From assembly GCA_003104995.1 (NCBI GenBank), contig PQAO01000007.1, positions 62,001 through 126,000 on the forward strand: a DNA stretch of 64,000 bases. Direction: 5' to 3'. Shown here piece by piece: positions 38,149 to 46,482 of this stretch. A model generated the notes under the pieces. It did not search any database, had not been told where the DNA came from, and saw only the letters and a list, made by a program, of their open reading frames with translations. Positions within the stretch are counted from its first letter, which is position 1. Every line of letters starts with the position of its first letter. The position numbers were made by a program, and so were the translations under genes. The stretch is from Dehalococcoidia bacterium. GTDB taxonomy: Bacteria > Chloroflexota > Dehalococcoidia > Tepidiformales > Tepidiformaceae.

Positions 38149-39714
38149 ATGCTGGTGCATGACGTCCTGGCTCACGCCGTGAAGCTCTATCCGAACAAGG
38201 TCGCGCTCATCGACGGTGAGGTGCGGTACACATACCGCCAGGCGAGCGAGCGGGTGCACCGGCTGGCAGCTGGACTGCTCGGGCTGGGGCTCAAGCCGGG
38301 CGACAACATCGCCATCCTGGCCAACAATTCGCACCGGTACTGGGAGACCTACTTCTCGGCGAGCGTAGCGGGCACTCCGCTGGCGCCGCTGAACATGCGG
38401 CTGGCCGCACACGAGCTGGAGTTCATCCTGAACGACGGCGAGATCAAAGCGCTCATCCTCGGGCCGGAGTACATCGGGCTGTACGAACAGTTCAAAGCCA
38501 AGGCCCCGGGCATCAAACACGTGGTCATCCTCAATGGCGAGCTGGCGGGAGCAGCCGACTATGAACAGCTCATTGCCTCCAATACGCCACTGCCGGGGCC
38601 CGCGCGCGAGTGGAGCGAGGACGACATGTTCAACTTGTGCTACACGGGAGGCACCACGGGGCTCCCCAAAGGCGTGATGCTCAGCCAGCGGAACGTGGTT
38701 TCGAACGCACAGCACGCCATCCTCACGTTCGGGTTCGGGGAGCGGGACACCTGGCTGCACGTGGCGCCCATGTTCCACCTTGCCGACGCGTGGGCTTGCT
38801 ACGCGCTGACCATGGTGGGCGGGGCGCACACATTCCTTGGGGCGTTCGCTCCGCAGGCGTGCCTCGAGGTCATCGAGCACGCGAAGGTGACGAAGACGAT
38901 CCTCGTGCCGACGATGATCAACTTCCTCGTGAACTTCCCGGGGTTGAAGAACTTCGACACCTCGAGCCTGGATCTGATGCTGTTCGGGGCCTCGCCAATG
39001 CCGGTCGACCGGCTGATGGCCGCAAAAGAGGCCCTCGGGCCGAAGCTCTGCCAGGCGTACGGCATGACCGAGACCGCTCCGCTACTGACGGCAATGAAGA
39101 TGGAGTGGACGAAGTACGAAGGCACCGAGGCGGAGACGCGGCGGCTTGCCAGTTGCGGGCGCCAGGTCTCGGGGGTGGATGTGCGCGTGGTGGATGGGGA
39201 AACTGGCGAGGATGTGAAACCGGGCGAGGTTGGCGAGATCATCGCGCGCGGGCCGAACGTCATGCTCGGGTACTGGAAGCGCCCGGAGGAGACCGCGGCT
39301 GCACTGCGCGGCGGCTACATGCACACGGGGGACCTTGCGACCGTGGACGAGGAGAACTTCGTCTTCATCGTCGACCGCGCGAAGGACATGATCATCTCTG
39401 GCGGCGAGAACGTGTACTCGACCGAGGTCGAAAACGCCCTCTACGACCACCCGGATGTACTCGAGGCGGCCGTGATCGGCGTCCCCGACGAGCGCTGGGG
39501 CGAGTCGGTGCTGGCGGTGGTGGTGCCGAAGGAAGGGACGAAGCCGACCGAACATGACATCATCGAGCACTGCCGTGGGCTGATCGCCGGGTACAAGTGC
39601 CCGAAACAGGTGGTGTTCCAGGACACGCCCCTGCCCAAGAGCGGGCCGGGGAAGATCCTGAAGGCCGAACTCCGAAAGCCGTATTGGGCCGACAAGGAAA
39701 AGCAGGTCAATTAG
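38149..39714 (+). CDS. Acyl-CoA synthetase (AMP-forming)
   Basis: Long-chain/medium-chain fatty-acid-CoA ligase of 521 aa (ANL superfamily). The AMP-binding motif is YTGGTTGLPKGVMLS (residues about 165-179), then VLVPTMINF, the A5 motif QAYGMTETAP (about 304-313), GYMHTGDLATVDEENFVFIVDRAKDMIISGGENVYS (A7-A8, about 388-423) and the catalytic lysine in KSGPGKILKAEL (about 503). All motifs are intact. ATG 38149 is preceded 36 bp upstream by a TACAAT box. It feeds the beta-oxidation enzymes of this window. Confidence 0.94.
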   Translation: MLVHDVLAHAVKLYPNKVALIDGEVRYTYRQASERVHRLAAGLLGLGLKPGDNIAILANNSHRYWETYFSASVAGTPLAPLNMRLAAHELEFILNDGEIKALILGPEYIGLYEQFKAKAPGIKHVVILNGELAGAADYEQLIASNTPLPGPAREWSEDDMFNLCYTGGTTGLPKGVMLSQRNVVSNAQHAILTFGFGERDTWLHVAPMFHLADAWACYALTMVGGAHTFLGAFAPQACLEVIEHAKVTKTILVPTMINFLVNFPGLKNFDTSSLDLMLFGASPMPVDRLMAAKEALGPKLCQAYGMTETAPLLTAMKMEWTKYEGTEAETRRLASCGRQVSGVDVRVVDGETGEDVKPGEVGEIIARGPNVMLGYWKRPEETAAALRGGYMHTGDLATVDEENFVFIVDRAKDMIISGGENVYSTEVENALYDHPDVLEAAVIGVPDERWGESVLAVVVPKEGTKPTEHDIIEHCRGLIAGYKCPKQVVFQDTPLPKSGPGKILKAELRKPYWADKEKQVN

Positions 39715-39797
39715 CCCGCCCGGCGGTTGGCCGGGGCTTCCCTTGCCGGCCACCCGCCGTCACTGACGGGTAGGGGCGGCGGCTCTACACTCGATCG

Positions 39798-40631
39798 GTG
39801 AATGTCGAGGCGCTGCCCTACACCCTCCTCCTGATCCTCGTCGAACTCGCCATCGGAAGCCTCTGGATAACACTCGGGAGCGACCTGCGCGGGGGCGTGA
39901 CGCGCGGATTCGTGATGACCATGGCGCTCTGCGTAGCGATCACCGCGGGACTTGCATACTGGACCGCGGGCGCGATTTCGCTCGGCACCGAAGTGGATGG
40001 CTACCGCCTCGACCCCGGCACGTTCCCCGAGATGAAGCGGGCGCTGATGGTAGTGGTAATCACGAGCGCGGCCTACATGTTCTGCGTGTTCATGGGCTGG
40101 GACCCAATCGGGCGGTTGTTTGGGATTGCAGGGTCTGTTGCGGGGATGATCGCGGTAGTGCTCCTGGCGGTGATGGTTGCGCCACCGACATGGGGGTTCC
40201 CGGCGGCGCTGAACGCGCTGGTTGGTGGGACGCTGGCACTGGGAGCCGTCTCAGTCGCCATGGTCTGGGGACACTGGTACCTGACCGAAGGGGCGCTACC
40301 GTCGTGGCCCCTGCGAGACCTGGCGGTCGTGCTGCTGCTTGCGCTCGGTTTCCAGCTGGTGGTGCTCGTGGTGAACCTGGCGGTGCCGGTACGCGAAACG
40401 CCTACGCCGGCGAACCCGGTGGATGTGGGCATCTTCGGGAACCCGGCGCTCTACCTCCGGGTGGCGGTTGGGCTGGTATTCCCGATTATCCTCGGGGTGC
40501 TGTCGTTCAAGACGGCGCAGATGAAGGCGATGCAGAGTGCGACCGGGCTGCTGTATATCGCGATGGGCGCGGTCTTCGTCGGCGAGGTGCTTGCGAAGGG
40601 GCTGATGTTCCTGACGGGGCGGCCCGTGTAG
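39798..40631 (+). CDS. Hypothetical polytopic membrane protein
   Basis: Protein of 277 aa with about eight hydrophobic helices, starting MNVEALPYTLLLILVELAIG. Helices end near residues 30, 58, 108, 130, 150, 200 and 270. A polar stretch PVRETPTPANPVDVG lies near 205-219. GTG 39798 is the start; no good ribosome-binding site is seen. It has no cytochrome or transporter motif I recognise. The Leu/Val/Ala-rich helices with few charges suggest an integral inner-membrane protein, possibly a quinone-related or DUF-family component. Confidence 0.6.
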   Translation: MNVEALPYTLLLILVELAIGSLWITLGSDLRGGVTRGFVMTMALCVAITAGLAYWTAGAISLGTEVDGYRLDPGTFPEMKRALMVVVITSAAYMFCVFMGWDPIGRLFGIAGSVAGMIAVVLLAVMVAPPTWGFPAALNALVGGTLALGAVSVAMVWGHWYLTEGALPSWPLRDLAVVLLLALGFQLVVLVVNLAVPVRETPTPANPVDVGIFGNPALYLRVAVGLVFPIILGVLSFKTAQMKAMQSATGLLYIAMGAVFVGEVLAKGLMFLTGRPV

Positions 40632-40916
40632 GGCTCACGGGTCCAGGGTTTCCGTGGCGATTCCGGGCGCCAGGCATCGCGGGCAAGCCAGGTTCAGCGG
40701 CAACGGCGCGTCCGAAGGCGGCGTAGCGTGGCGGCAGATTCGCGGGGTGCCTCGACCTCGGCCCAGTTCCGGAAGAGGGAAACGGGTCGATCGTGATTCA
40801 CGGCATGATTGTATACACTCGCGTCGGCGGGCGCGGTCCGATGGGTTAGGCCTTGGTATGTTCGGCCGCCACTCGCTACCATTCCTGCGCAAGCGCGCTG
40901 GCGAGAGGAAGAGGAG
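40632..40916. other. Intergenic region without supported gene
   Basis: 285 bp holding no convincing reading frame. Two minus-strand frames read plausibly only at the ends (one contains CPRC and LDP). An AT-rich box TATACA at 40812-40817 and TACAAT on the opposite strand overlap it, but no matching -35 is found. GAGGAAGAGGAG at the right end is the ribosome-binding site of the HD gene. Confidence 0.5.
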
Positions 40917-41474
40917 ATGCACCGAGAGAACGCCTGGGACATCCTCCTCGAGTATTCGCAGGAGGAGCGGACACGTAAGCATGGCATCGCCGTGGAAGCG
41001 ACGATGCAGGCCTACGCGCGGCTACTCCACGAAGACGAGGAGAAGTGGGGCATCACCGGCCTGCTGCACGACTTCGACTGGGAGATCCATCCGACGGAAG
41101 ACCTCCACCCGAAGGAAGGTTCGAAGCTGCTTGCGGCGCGCGGCGTGCCGGAGGATATTCGCTACGCGATCCTCTGCCACGCTCCGTTCCTGGGCATGGA
41201 GTACACGTCCCAGATGGACCGCGCCATCTATGCGTGCGACGAACTGAGCGGCTTCGTCATCGCCTGCACGCTGGTGAAGCCCGGCAAGTCCCTTTCGGCG
41301 ATCGAGCCGGCATCGGTGCGCAAGAAGATGAAGGACAAAGCGTTTGCCCGGACGGTCCGCCGTGAGGACCTGGTGAACGGCGCCCGCGACCTGGGCGTCG
41401 AACTGGACGAACACATCCGGTTCGTGGCGGAAGCGCTGAAGCCGGTGGCAGAACAGCTGGGAGTAAACCCGTGA
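40917..41474 (+). CDS. HD-domain phosphohydrolase
   Basis: Metal-dependent phosphohydrolase of 185 aa with the HDIG-type pattern: His22 (RKHGIAVE), His51-Asp52 (LLHDFDWEIHP) and a distal His in LCHAPFLG (near residue 85). The metal ligands are intact. GAGGAAGAGGAG directly upstream of ATG 40917 fixes the start. Its GTGA overlap with glpX couples it to gluconeogenesis genes. The substrate (nucleotide or other phosphate ester) is unknown. Confidence 0.85.
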   Translation: MHRENAWDILLEYSQEERTRKHGIAVEATMQAYARLLHEDEEKWGITGLLHDFDWEIHPTEDLHPKEGSKLLAARGVPEDIRYAILCHAPFLGMEYTSQMDRAIYACDELSGFVIACTLVKPGKSLSAIEPASVRKKMKDKAFARTVRREDLVNGARDLGVELDEHIRFVAEALKPVAEQLGVNP

Positions 41475-42460
41475 GAAACGAACAGGTCCCCGACCGAAAC
41501 ATCGCAATGGAGCTCGTGCGGACGACCGAGGCGGCCGCCCTGGCGGCGGCCCGCTGGGTGGGCCGCGGCGACAAGAACGCTGCCGACGGGGCGGCCGTAT
41601 CCGCCATGCGGATGATGCTCGACACGGTGGATATGGACGGGATCGTTGTCATCGGTGAGGGCGAAAAGGATGAGGCGCCGATGCTGTTCAACGGGGAACG
41701 GGTCGGGAACGGCCGCGGCCCCCAGGTCGATGTCGCGGTGGACCCATTGGAAGGGACCCGGCTGACGGCGATGGGGCGGCCTGGAGCGGTGGCGGTGATC
41801 GCGTGTTCGCCCCGGGGGAGCATGTACAACCCGTTCGACATCTTCTACATGCACAAGATCGCGGTTGGGCCGGCTGCGCGCGGGATGATCGACCTGAACG
41901 CGCCGGTGGCCTGGAACATCGCCCAGGTGGCGAAGGCGAAGGGCATCGCAGTGGAGGAAGTGACGGTGATCATCCTTGACCGGGACCGGAACACCGAGAT
42001 CGCCGACCAGGTCCGCGCCGCGGGCGCGCGGATCAAGTTCATCACCGACGGCGACGCGCCGGCGGCCGTCTCAGCGGCGATCCCGGGCTCGGGCGTGGAC
42101 ATGATGCTGGGCATCGGCGGCTCCACCGAAGGAGTCATCGCGGCGGTGGCGCTGAAGTGCGTTGGCGGGGACTTCCAGGGGCGGCTCTGGCCGCGGCACG
42201 ACGATGACCGGGAGCTTGCCGCGAGGCGGGGCCTGGACGTGAACCAGGTGCTCATGCTGGAAGACCTGGTGCGCGGCGATGACTGCATGTTCGCAGCGAG
42301 CGGCGTGACGACAGGTGAACTGCTGAAGGGCGTCGAGTACGTGCCCGGCGGAGCGGTGAGCGAATCACTGGTGATGCGTTCGCGTTCGGGGACCGTGCGG
42401 CGGATCCGGACGGAGCACCACTGGCGGAAGTTGCAGGGCATCAACGCGACGGTGAATTGA
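41471..42460 (+). CDS. glpX: Class II fructose-1,6-bisphosphatase
   Basis: GlpX dephosphorylates fructose-1,6-bisphosphate in gluconeogenesis, and in some bacteria sedoheptulose bisphosphate too. The 329-aa protein has GDKNAADGAAV, the metal-binding IGEGEKDEAPML, VDPLEGT (residues about 95-101), the GSPRG-like CSPRGSMYNP, and GIGGSTEGVI. GTG 41471 overlaps the HD gene's stop. It is class II-type, so it needs Mn/Mg and is distinct from Fbp. The next gene starts inside its stop (TTGA). Confidence 0.95.
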   Translation: MRNEQVPDRNIAMELVRTTEAAALAAARWVGRGDKNAADGAAVSAMRMMLDTVDMDGIVVIGEGEKDEAPMLFNGERVGNGRGPQVDVAVDPLEGTRLTAMGRPGAVAVIACSPRGSMYNPFDIFYMHKIAVGPAARGMIDLNAPVAWNIAQVAKAKGIAVEEVTVIILDRDRNTEIADQVRAAGARIKFITDGDAPAAVSAAIPGSGVDMMLGIGGSTEGVIAAVALKCVGGDFQGRLWPRHDDDRELAARRGLDVNQVLMLEDLVRGDDCMFAASGVTTGELLKGVEYVPGGAVSESLVMRSRSGTVRRIRTEHHWRKLQGINATVN

Positions 42461-43134
42461 CGGTGGTGGGCCCGCCGGACCTCGAGTTCATTGAGGATGG
42501 GCCCCCCGGGGCAGAGATTACCCTTGTACTGGCACACGGCGCGGGCGCGCCGATGGACTCGCGGTTCATGAACTGGTGGGCGACAGCGCTGGCCGAGCGG
42601 GAGGTGCGGGTGGTGCGGTTCGAGTTCCCGTACATGCGGCAGCGGCGACAGAGCGGTGCGAAGCGGCCGCCCGACCGCGAAATGGTGCTCCTCGATACCT
42701 GGCGGGACGCCGCCGGCCGCTGGCCGGGGGCGGCGATCGGCGGGAAGTCGATGGGCGGCCGGATAGCGAGCATGGTCGCGGACGAAGTCGGCGCGGCCGC
42801 GCTGGTGTGCCTCGGATACCCGTTCCACGCACCGGGCAGGCCAGAGAAGCCACGAATCGCCCATCTTGCAGCCCTGGCGACACCGGCGCTGATCGTGCAG
42901 GGATCGGATGATCCCTTTGGGCGCCGTGAAGAGGTCTCGGAGTACGAGCTCTCCGAAGGCATACAGTTCGCCTGGATCGAGGGTGGGAACCATGACCTGG
43001 GGCGGAGAGGCGCGGCCCCGGAGCAGGTATGGCTGGATGGCGTGGACCGGGTGACGGAGTTCCTGCGGGGACGGGCCGGCCGGCCAAGCGCACGCAGGGC
43101 TGGCCGCGCATTAGGCCGGAACGTGGCAGACTGA
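42457..43134 (+). CDS. Alpha/beta hydrolase of the KANL3/Tex30 (DUF3478-like) group
   Basis: Protein of 225 aa: LAHGAGAPMDSRFMNWWATALAE is the N-terminal family signature, GGKSMGGRIASMVADE has the nucleophile Ser (residue about 98), LIVQGSDDPFG carries the acid and WIEGGNHDLG the His. TTG 42457 overlaps the glpX stop; GTG 42463 is an alternative. It is the third gene of a coupled HD-glpX-hydrolase chain. The substrate is unknown. Confidence 0.85.
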   Translation: MTVVGPPDLEFIEDGPPGAEITLVLAHGAGAPMDSRFMNWWATALAEREVRVVRFEFPYMRQRRQSGAKRPPDREMVLLDTWRDAAGRWPGAAIGGKSMGGRIASMVADEVGAAALVCLGYPFHAPGRPEKPRIAHLAALATPALIVQGSDDPFGRREEVSEYELSEGIQFAWIEGGNHDLGRRGAAPEQVWLDGVDRVTEFLRGRAGRPSARRAGRALGRNVAD

Positions 43135-43138
43135 GCCA

Positions 43139-43225
43139 GTGAACGGGACGAAGCTGGTTCTGATCATGGTCGGGGGCGCGGCGGCGATCGTGCTGTTCTT
43201 CCAGGCGTTGAACCAGTTCACGTAA
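43139..43225 (+). CDS. 28-aa single-pass membrane microprotein
   Basis: GTG 43139 lies 4 bp after the hydrolase stop and TAA ends at 43225. The peptide (MNGTKLVLIMVGGAAAIVLF, then FQALNQFT) is one membrane helix with short polar ends. It sits in an otherwise empty gap with GC content like its neighbours, and codon boundaries give a clean hydrophobic pattern. Function is unknown; small peptides of this kind often associate with membrane complexes. Confidence 0.55.
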   Translation: MNGTKLVLIMVGGAAAIVLFFQALNQFT

Positions 43226-43302
43226 GCCTCGATCGAAGGGGGTGGCCTGTCAAAAGTTACAGACCGTTTACACGTCACTCACACGCCCCGGGCCGCAATT
43301 CG

Positions 43303-43332
43303 TTGACCCTACTTCTACGCGGTTCCTACACT
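43303..43332 (+). promoter_or_regulatory. Promoter of repeat surface protein (TTGACC-18-TACACT)
   Basis: TTGACC (43303-43308), 18-bp spacer and TACACT (43327-43332). The predicted start is near 43339, leaving a 17-nt leader before ATG 43356 with GAGGAG at 43343-43348. It supports ATG 43356 and a monocistronic gene. Confidence 0.55.
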
Positions 43333-43355
43333 GCCGATTGATGAGGAGAAAATTC

Positions 43356-44933
43356 ATGGAGCGAATTCCGATCCGGCGGCTGGCGCTCGTTGCAGTGCTC
43401 GGCGCCCTGACCTTAGTCCCGGCGGCTGTAGCGAGTGCTGGCAGCACGGCGGGCAACCGGCAGGAGCTGACCGTGGGCCGAGGCTTCGATTACGTCGCCG
43501 TCCTCCCCGCCCTGCTCCCCAACAGCAAGGAAAACACGAGCTCGATTGCCCAGAACAATGGGAGCGCCCCCGCCACCATTGTCATGGACATCTACACGCC
43601 CCAGGGCGTGCAGATCCCGTCGGCCACCGTGGTCTATGCCAACGTGCCGCCGGGAGGGACGCGTGTGTTCGCCCAGGCGATCAACACCGGGCTCACCCCC
43701 GGCTTCCGTGGCGTTGGCGTGATTTCGAGCGACCAGCCGATTAACGCGCTGCTCTCGCGGGATATCACCTCGAACACCTTCGTGAAGTCCTACTCGATCC
43801 ACAATGCCTATCCGACGGGCGGCACCAAAGTGACGTTGCCGTATGTCGCGAACGCGCTTTCGGCGACTTACAACACCCGCTTTGCGATCGCGAACACGGG
43901 TACGTCGGAAGCCTGCGTCACAATCCTGTACTCGTTCCCGGGCGGCGCGAAAGCGCCCGTATCGGACGCGGGCTCGGGCTCGGCGGCATGCGCCGGCGGC
44001 GGCTACCGGATCCCGGTCGGCGGGCAGGTAAGCTTCGCGCCGACGGCGGTCGATGGGGCCATCCCGATGCCAGCCAGCACGGCCAACTCGATCATGGCGG
44101 CGACCGTCACGACATCGAGTTCGACCATCACGGTCGGCGTCGATGCCTACTTGAGCAGCGGTCTGCGCAAACTCGCTTCGTACGACGGATTCGTTGTCGA
44201 GGGCGGGACGAGCGACCTGGGCACCACGATTTCTATGCCGCTGGCAGCCAAGATCAGTGGTTTCTACACGCAGTACCTGCTTTCGAACCCGAACAACACG
44301 GCCGCGACGGCGACCATCAACTACGCCGGCAACACCGGGAATTACAGCGTGACGCTGAACATCCCGGCGAATGGGACGGCCAGCCACAGCGTGTACGAAG
44401 CGACGGGCGGCATCCCCGAGGGCTTCGTCGGTGCGGCGACCATCACCAGCGACCAGCCCCTGGCCGCGGTGCTCTTCCGCTCCAAGATGACCTCGCCCGG
44501 GAGCTTCGTCGACACGGACCTGTACACGGCCGTGAACGGCATACCGACGTCGCGGGCAACCACCACCGCGAAGCTTCCGCTGATCTTCCGCCGGGCGTAC
44601 CGGACGGGGAGCCTCAGCGGGTACAACACGTGGGTGAGCGTGAGCGTGGCGAACGGAGGCACGGCGAACGTCACCCTAACGGCGATCAACGACACGTCGA
44701 ACACGGCCCCGGGCTGCAACGCCCCGGCGACCTACACGACAACCAAGACCATCACGGGCTCGTTCATCTTCTACCAGAACGCGGACGCGGATAACGGCTT
44801 TGGCCAGAACCCGGCCTGCTTCTGGGGCGGCATGACGATCACGAGCGATCAGCCGATCATCGCGATTGCCAATGCGACGAACGACCTGAACAAAGGCGAC
44901 AACGACGGTCTCTACAACGGTTTCGGCAACTAG
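43356..44933 (+). CDS. Exported protein of repeated beta-sandwich modules
   Basis: Secreted protein of 525 aa. Signal peptide: residues 1-31 (RLALVAVLGALTLVPAAVASA, cleaved before GSTAG). The mature part consists of about four modules of 105-130 aa. Each has a Val/Thr-rich beta pattern with a 'NNGS/NTGT/NPNN/NGGT' turn and an end motif SSDQPINALLSR, TSDQPLAAVLFRS or TSDQPIIAIANAT; one module ends TITVGVDAYL. The modules show clear internal similarity. Cysteines occur in pairs (AACAGGG, PGCN, NPACFWGG). There is no LPXTG or membrane anchor. It is likely a surface or S-layer-associated protein. ATG 43356 is chosen with GAGGAG 7 nt upstream. Confidence 0.75.
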   Translation: MERIPIRRLALVAVLGALTLVPAAVASAGSTAGNRQELTVGRGFDYVAVLPALLPNSKENTSSIAQNNGSAPATIVMDIYTPQGVQIPSATVVYANVPPGGTRVFAQAINTGLTPGFRGVGVISSDQPINALLSRDITSNTFVKSYSIHNAYPTGGTKVTLPYVANALSATYNTRFAIANTGTSEACVTILYSFPGGAKAPVSDAGSGSAACAGGGYRIPVGGQVSFAPTAVDGAIPMPASTANSIMAATVTTSSSTITVGVDAYLSSGLRKLASYDGFVVEGGTSDLGTTISMPLAAKISGFYTQYLLSNPNNTAATATINYAGNTGNYSVTLNIPANGTASHSVYEATGGIPEGFVGAATITSDQPLAAVLFRSKMTSPGSFVDTDLYTAVNGIPTSRATTTAKLPLIFRRAYRTGSLSGYNTWVSVSVANGGTANVTLTAINDTSNTAPGCNAPATYTTTKTITGSFIFYQNADADNGFGQNPACFWGGMTITSDQPIIAIANATNDLNKGDNDGLYNGFGN

Positions 44934-44955
44934 AGGGAACCGGCCACATTAGCAG

Positions 44956-44986
44956 AAGGCGCTCGCTCCGGCGGGCGCCTTTCTCG
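44956..44986 (+). terminator. Intrinsic terminator after repeat surface protein
   Basis: AAGGCGCTCGC (44956-44966) pairs with GCGGGCGCCTT (44971-44981) with one mismatch, followed by TCTCGTT. It is 22 bp past the stop. Confidence 0.8.
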
Positions 44987-45031
44987 TTGCCCGCAACTGG
45001 CACGCTCGGGAACTGGACCTAGGATTAGCGC

Positions 45032-46327
45032 ATGTCGATCGCCTACGGCGGCATCATCGTGTTCCTGTTCCGCGGCGTGAACCTTGCGGTTGCCCTTGGC
45101 ATCGTGCTGTTCTGCACGAACCAGATGGGGGCCAGCAACTACGGCGCCTTCGTGCTGGGTCTGACCATCGTGGGGTTCGTGAATGCGGCAACCGGCGGGC
45201 TGACCGCGGCAACGGCGTACCAGGTATCGAACCAGCGGCAGCCGCCACCGGTGGCCCTGCTCAATGGGGGGATACTCAGTGTGTCGCTGGGCGCCCTCGC
45301 CATCGGCACGGGCCTCTTCGCCGGCCAGGTACTTGCTGGAGACGCTGGCCGGGAATCGCTGGCGATTGGCGCCGCCTGCGCCGCGGTAATCGTGAACAGC
45401 GTAGTTGCGGGCACATTCCTGGGGCGCGAGTCGCTCGTCCGCTACAACTTCGCGCTCGTGTGCCCGCCGTTGTTCGCGCTGATCGCCATCGCGGTTGCGT
45501 TCCTCGCCGGCGGATCGAAGACGCCTGCGGTCGCACTGGAGATGTACGCGCTGGGACAGTGGCTGGCAGTTGCGACACTGGTGGTTACCGGGGGGATAGC
45601 GCTGAGGGGCGCTGTCTCGCTCGATGGCGCGCTGATTGGGCGAATTGGGAAGTTTGCGCTGGTGGCCGGCGTGGCAAGCGGTGTTTCGTACCTGAATTAT
45701 CGCGCCGACCTGTTCCTGGTCCGGCACTTCGAGGGGCGCGAGGGTGTGGCAGTCTACTCGATCGCTGTAAACATGGCCGAGTCGGTCTGGCAGGTGAGCG
45801 GGTCTCTCGCGCTGGCGGCCTACGCGCGGGTCGGTTCGCTCGAACGGGCCGAGGCGGTGGCCCTCACGACGAGGGTGATGCGGCACACGGTGGTCCTGCT
45901 CGGGATCATTTGCGTGGGACTGTTTCTGCTCGCGGATGTGCTGGAGGCGGTGTTTCCGGCGGACTACGGCGGCATGGCGACCGCGCTGCGCTTCATTCTC
46001 CCGGGGGTGCTGTTGTACGGGCTGGCGCAGTCGTTCGCGGGCTTCTACACGTATCAGCGGGGGATGCCCTGGGTGTCGTCGGTGGTGGCCGGAGCGGGGC
46101 TGGCGATCGACCTGGTGCTGGCCTCGCTGTTGATCCCGGCCATGGGCGTCAATGGCGCGGCACTGGCGAGCGCGATCGCATATAGCCTTGCCATCCTCGG
46201 TGGGCTGGTGGTGTTCGCCCGGTCGGAGCAGCTGGGGGCGCGGGACATCTTCCGGTTCGGCGCCGCCGAGCTGCAGGACTACCGGACGCTGTTACGGCGC
46301 TTGCGGGGTCTCGTCGCCCGGGCATAG
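45032..46327 (+). CDS. Polysaccharide flippase (Wzx/MATE-like)
   Basis: Polytopic membrane protein of 431 aa with about 12-14 helices, of the oligosaccharide-flippase (Polysacc_synt) family. The first helix block reads YGGIIVFLFRGVNLAVALGIVLF; charged residues occur at the helix ends (RYNFALVC, FEGREGVAVYSI), and the C-terminal half has RVMRHTVVLLGIICVGLFLLADVLEAVFP, typical of these transporters. It moves undecaprenyl-linked sugar units across the membrane. With the NDP-sugar genes at 12.5-15 kb it points to a surface polysaccharide. Confidence 0.85.
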   Translation: MSIAYGGIIVFLFRGVNLAVALGIVLFCTNQMGASNYGAFVLGLTIVGFVNAATGGLTAATAYQVSNQRQPPPVALLNGGILSVSLGALAIGTGLFAGQVLAGDAGRESLAIGAACAAVIVNSVVAGTFLGRESLVRYNFALVCPPLFALIAIAVAFLAGGSKTPAVALEMYALGQWLAVATLVVTGGIALRGAVSLDGALIGRIGKFALVAGVASGVSYLNYRADLFLVRHFEGREGVAVYSIAVNMAESVWQVSGSLALAAYARVGSLERAEAVALTTRVMRHTVVLLGIICVGLFLLADVLEAVFPADYGGMATALRFILPGVLLYGLAQSFAGFYTYQRGMPWVSSVVAGAGLAIDLVLASLLIPAMGVNGAALASAIAYSLAILGGLVVFARSEQLGARDIFRFGAAELQDYRTLLRRLRGLVARA

Positions 46328-46405
46328 GGCGATTTGGGGGGATGTGCCCAGCGACCGAACCTCTTGCGTGAACCACGCCACAGACCCGGGGCAAGAAAGC
46401 GTAAT

Positions 46406-46440
46406 GCGGGCCCCCGGCACGGGAACAAGCGGGGGCCGCG
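46406..46440 (+). terminator. GC-rich hairpin between flippase and exported protein
   Basis: GCGGGCCCCCG (46406-46416) and CGGGGGCCGCG (46430-46440) pair with one bulge; the loop is 13 nt. There is no T-run, so it may be a terminator or a hairpin upstream of the next gene's ribosome-binding site (AGGAGA, 46471-46476). Confidence 0.35.
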
Positions 46441-46482
46441 CGGAGTCTTGAGCGGTGAATTCACCTTGACAGGAGAGCTTTC

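Noticed and set aside
40635-40916. Minus-strand frame with CPRC near the hypothetical membrane gene
   Set aside because: No ribosome-binding site or domain; only the last 25 residues look ordered.
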